A DNA stretch of 64,000 nucleotides from Pseudonocardia terrae (GTDB lineage Bacteria; Actinomycetota; Actinomycetes; Mycobacteriales; Pseudonocardiaceae). The stretch's first letter is position 1; the number at the start of each line of letters is the position of its first letter. The notes beneath the pieces are model-generated. The model was not told where the DNA came from. It saw only the letters and a list, made by a program, of their open reading frames with translations, and ran no database searches. Below, one piece after another: positions 61,912 to 64,000 of this stretch. The position numbers were made by a program, and so were the translations under genes. The DNA is taken from positions 62,001 through 126,000 of the forward strand of contig NZ_JAJTTE010000014.1 of the NCBI RefSeq assembly GCF_021343995.1. The letters run 5' to 3'.

Positions 61912-64000
61912 CTACTCCGCCGGCCGGTTCCGTCCGGTCCGGCGGGTCGGCGTCGCGGTCCGCGGGTCCTCCGGCCAGTGGTGTCGCGGGTAGCGACCGC
62001 GCAGCTCCGCGCGGACCTGCGGATACCCGGTGTCCCAGAAGGAGTCCAGGTCGTCGGTCACCGCGGCGGGCCGGCCCGCGGGCGAGAGCAGGTGCAGCTG
62101 GACGGGGACGCCCGCGATCCGCGGCGTGGCCGTCGAGCCGAAGACCTCCTGCACCCGCACGGGCAGGACCGGGCGCTCGCCGGAGTAGTCCACCGCGATC
62201 CGGGAGCCGCTGGGCACGGTGATCCGCTCCGGGGCGAGCTCGTCGATCCGGCTCGCCAGCGGCCAGCCGACCAGGCCGCGCAGCGCTGCCCCGGCGTCGA
62301 CGGTGGCCAGGTCGGCCCGGCGCCGCGCGCCCGCCAGCGGGGCGGCGAGCCAGCCGGCCGGATCGGCGGCCCCGGTCAGCAGGTCCTCCTCGCCCACGGC
62401 CGGCCACTCGCCGCCGAGCGTGCGGTGCAGGAAGGCGAGCCGCTCGCGCAGCGCGCGGTCCGCCGCCGACCAGCGCAGCAGGCCGGTGCCCTCGGCACGC
62501 AATCCGGCGACCAGCGCCTCCCGGACGAGCGCCGGGTCGGGATCGCGCAGTGGCCGCTCCTCGAGCACGATCGCCCCGAGCCGGCGCACGCGCCGCGCGC
62601 GGACGTCCCCGTCGGCCCACCCGACCTCCTCGGCCTCGGTGACCAGCGCCGACGCCACCTCCTCGGCGAGCGCCCGGTCGGCGGCCGCGGCGAGCCGGAC
62701 GCGTCCGTGCGCGGCCCCGGGGGTGCGGTCCGCGACCGCCACCGCGAGCCACTCCTGCGCGCCCAGCCCGGCGTCGGCGACCTCGACGGCCGTCCCGCCG
62801 GCCATGAGGAACACCGGTGCCTCCCCGGGCCGCCGCCGGGCGATGCGCTCAGGGTGGGCCAGGCCCGCCACGAGCGCGGCCGCACCGCGTCCCGCGCCAC
62901 CCGCGCCCCGGGACCCGGGCACCAGCCGGGCCAGCCGCGCCGCCTCCGCCCGCCACCGCCCGGCCGCGGGATGGCCGCCACCGCGGAGCCGGCCCAGCTC
63001 GGCGGCGAGGTCGGTGCCGGTGGCGAGCGTGTCGTCGTCGAGCAGGGCGACGATCTCCGCCGCCGCCCGCGCCCCGACGGCGGCGGCGCCGTCGAGCAGG
63101 GCGCGGGCCAGCCGGGGGTGCAGCCCGAGCCCGGCCATCCGCTCGCCGCGCGGCGTGGCGGCGCCGTCGTCGTCGACCGCGCCCAGCGCCCGCAGCACCG
63201 CGCGCCCGGCCGCGAGCGGGCCCTCCGGCGGGGCGTCCCACCAGCGCAGGCCGGAGCCGTCGGGCGTCCCCCAGACGGCGAGGTCGAGGGCGAGCCGGGT
63301 GAGGTCGGCGGTGCGGATCTCCGGCTCCGGGAACGGGGCGAGCACCTGTCCCTCCGGCCAGCAGCGGTAGGCCTCGCCCGGTGCCTCCCGGCCGGCGCGC
63401 CCCGCCCGCTGCTCCGCGACGGCCGCCGACTCCGTGATCGTGATCAGCCCGGCGAGGCCCCGGCGGTGGTCGACCCGCGGGACTCGCGCGAGCCCCGAGT
63501 CGACGACCGCCCGCACCCCCGGCACGGTCAGGCTCGACTCGGCGATCGACGTCGCCAGCACGACCCGCCGCCCGTCGGCGCGCAGCGCGGCGTCCTGCTC
63601 CGCGGGCCGCAGCCGGCCGTGCAGCGGCAGTACGGGTACACCGAGCCCGTCCGGCCCGGCCAGCGCGGCCTCGGTCCGGCGGATCTCCGGGACGCCCGGC
63701 AGGAACGCGAGCACCGCGCCGTCGGTCCGCTCCAGGGCCGCCCGGATCGCGCGTGCCACGCACGCCTCGATCCGCTCGCCCCGCCGTGGCGGCAGGTGCC
63801 GGACGGTCACCGGGTGCGTGCGTGCCTCGACCTCCACCACCGGCGCCGGCTCGTCCGCGCCGAGCAGGCCCGCGAGCCGGCCGGCCGCCACGGTGGCCGA
63901 CGCGGCGAGCAGCGGCAGGTCCGGGCGGAGCCCCTCCCGCGCGTCGAGCAGCAGGGTGAGCAGCAGGTCGGCGTCGAGGTGCCGTTCGTGGCACTCGTCG
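61912..64000 (-). CDS. hrpB: ATP-dependent helicase HrpB (partial; N-terminal part beyond the window)
   Basis: 696 residues visible and continuing past 64000. The first visible residues DECHERHLDADLLL are the Walker B DECH box of DEAH-type helicases. Then motif III (LAASAT), SRPLPLHGRL-like VLPLHGRLRPAEQDAAL, VVLATSIAESSLTVPGVRAVVDSG and EQRAGRAGR (motif VI), followed by the C-terminal HrpB domain ending in FWDTGYPQVRAELRGRYPRHHWPEDP. It unwinds RNA or single-stranded nucleic acid; its cellular role is unclear. Stop at 61912. Confidence 0.93.
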   Translation of the reverse strand, partial: DECHERHLDADLLLTLLLDAREGLRPDLPLLAASATVAAGRLAGLLGADEPAPVVEVEARTHPVTVRHLPPRRGERIEACVARAIRAALERTDGAVLAFLPGVPEIRRTEAALAGPDGLGVPVLPLHGRLRPAEQDAALRADGRRVVLATSIAESSLTVPGVRAVVDSGLARVPRVDHRRGLAGLITITESAAVAEQRAGRAGREAPGEAYRCWPEGQVLAPFPEPEIRTADLTRLALDLAVWGTPDGSGLRWWDAPPEGPLAAGRAVLRALGAVDDDGAATPRGERMAGLGLHPRLARALLDGAAAVGARAAAEIVALLDDDTLATGTDLAAELGRLRGGGHPAAGRWRAEAARLARLVPGSRGAGGAGRGAAALVAGLAHPERIARRRPGEAPVFLMAGGTAVEVADAGLGAQEWLAVAVADRTPGAAHGRVRLAAAADRALAEEVASALVTEAEEVGWADGDVRARRVRRLGAIVLEERPLRDPDPALVREALVAGLRAEGTGLLRWSAADRALRERLAFLHRTLGGEWPAVGEEDLLTGAADPAGWLAAPLAGARRRADLATVDAGAALRGLVGWPLASRIDELAPERITVPSGSRIAVDYSGERPVLPVRVQEVFGSTATPRIAGVPVQLHLLSPAGRPAAVTDDLDSFWDTGYPQVRAELRGRYPRHHWPEDPRTATPTRRTGRNRPAE

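Overview
The window is about 73% GC by eye, with GTG starts, GTGA/ATGA gene overlaps, a principal-like sigma factor, a mycothiol-type DinB protein and actinobacterial DUF3039/DUF3099/DUF3152 proteins. This fits a high-GC actinomycete, most likely in or near Pseudonocardiaceae; the genus is inference. I see no rRNA, tRNA, phage, transposase or CRISPR array. It reads as chromosomal DNA rich in catabolic operons.

Layout. 1-2.3 kb: small membrane protein, an ECF sigma factor with its anti-sigma factor, and a DUF2795 protein. 2.5-9.7 kb: an SDR and an organosulfur/xenobiotic-like block of two NtaA/SnaA-type flavin monooxygenases behind a Cys-containing leader peptide, with a divergent epoxide-hydrolase-like protein, an MsnO8-type luciferase-fold protein and a frameshifted acyl-CoA synthetase. 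9.8-19.3 kb: TPP riboswitch and thiC, a double-domain CaiB/BaiF CoA-transferase, an enoyl-reductase-like protein, zwf, a DinB-type protein, a Nei/Fpg glycosylase with an unusual N-terminus, and a STAS protein. 19.3-22.4 kb: a translationally coupled operon of acyl-CoA-dehydrogenase-like protein, PIG-L deacetylase/methyltransferase fusion and glycosyltransferase. 22.5-30.5 kb: two flavoprotein oxidoreductases, an aldo-keto reductase, a quinone oxidoreductase, small membrane proteins and an MFS transporter.

30.4-41.9 kb is a sugar/cyclitol region with three transcription units and two regulators. A PhyH-SDR-IolE-like operon lies divergent from a LacI regulator with a clear operator. A pair of Gfo/Idh/MocA dehydrogenases follows (one IolG-like). 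A sugar ABC transporter lies behind a 5'-truncated Cgl0159-type aldolase, divergent from a GntR regulator with a perfect inverted-repeat operator. A luciferase-fold gene next to GntR carries an internal deletion. 43-49.6 kb: a branched-chain amino-acid-type (Liv) ABC operon with a PucR-type regulator. 51-57 kb: a SigB/HrdB-like sigma factor and a polyhydroxyalkanoate (PHA) locus: GxCxG-box hydrolase, PhaC, XRE regulator, phasin. 57-64 kb: dtd, a methyltransferase, a HhH-GPD protein, an ArsR regulator, DUF3099, psuG, DUF3039, a TetR remnant and hrpB, which runs off the right edge.

The most unusual structure is a family of at least 12 palindromes, core GCGTTATGGnnCCATAACGC, arranged at a 40-bp period in four intergenic arrays (14.2, 26.7, 33.4 and 34.6 kb), with paired arm changes that keep the palindrome. 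Other strong leads are three CTAC-N6-GTAG sites between the two PHA genes, the Cys leader peptide, the Ala-2 Nei protein, and the coupled ACAD/PIG-L/methyltransferase/glycosyltransferase operon.
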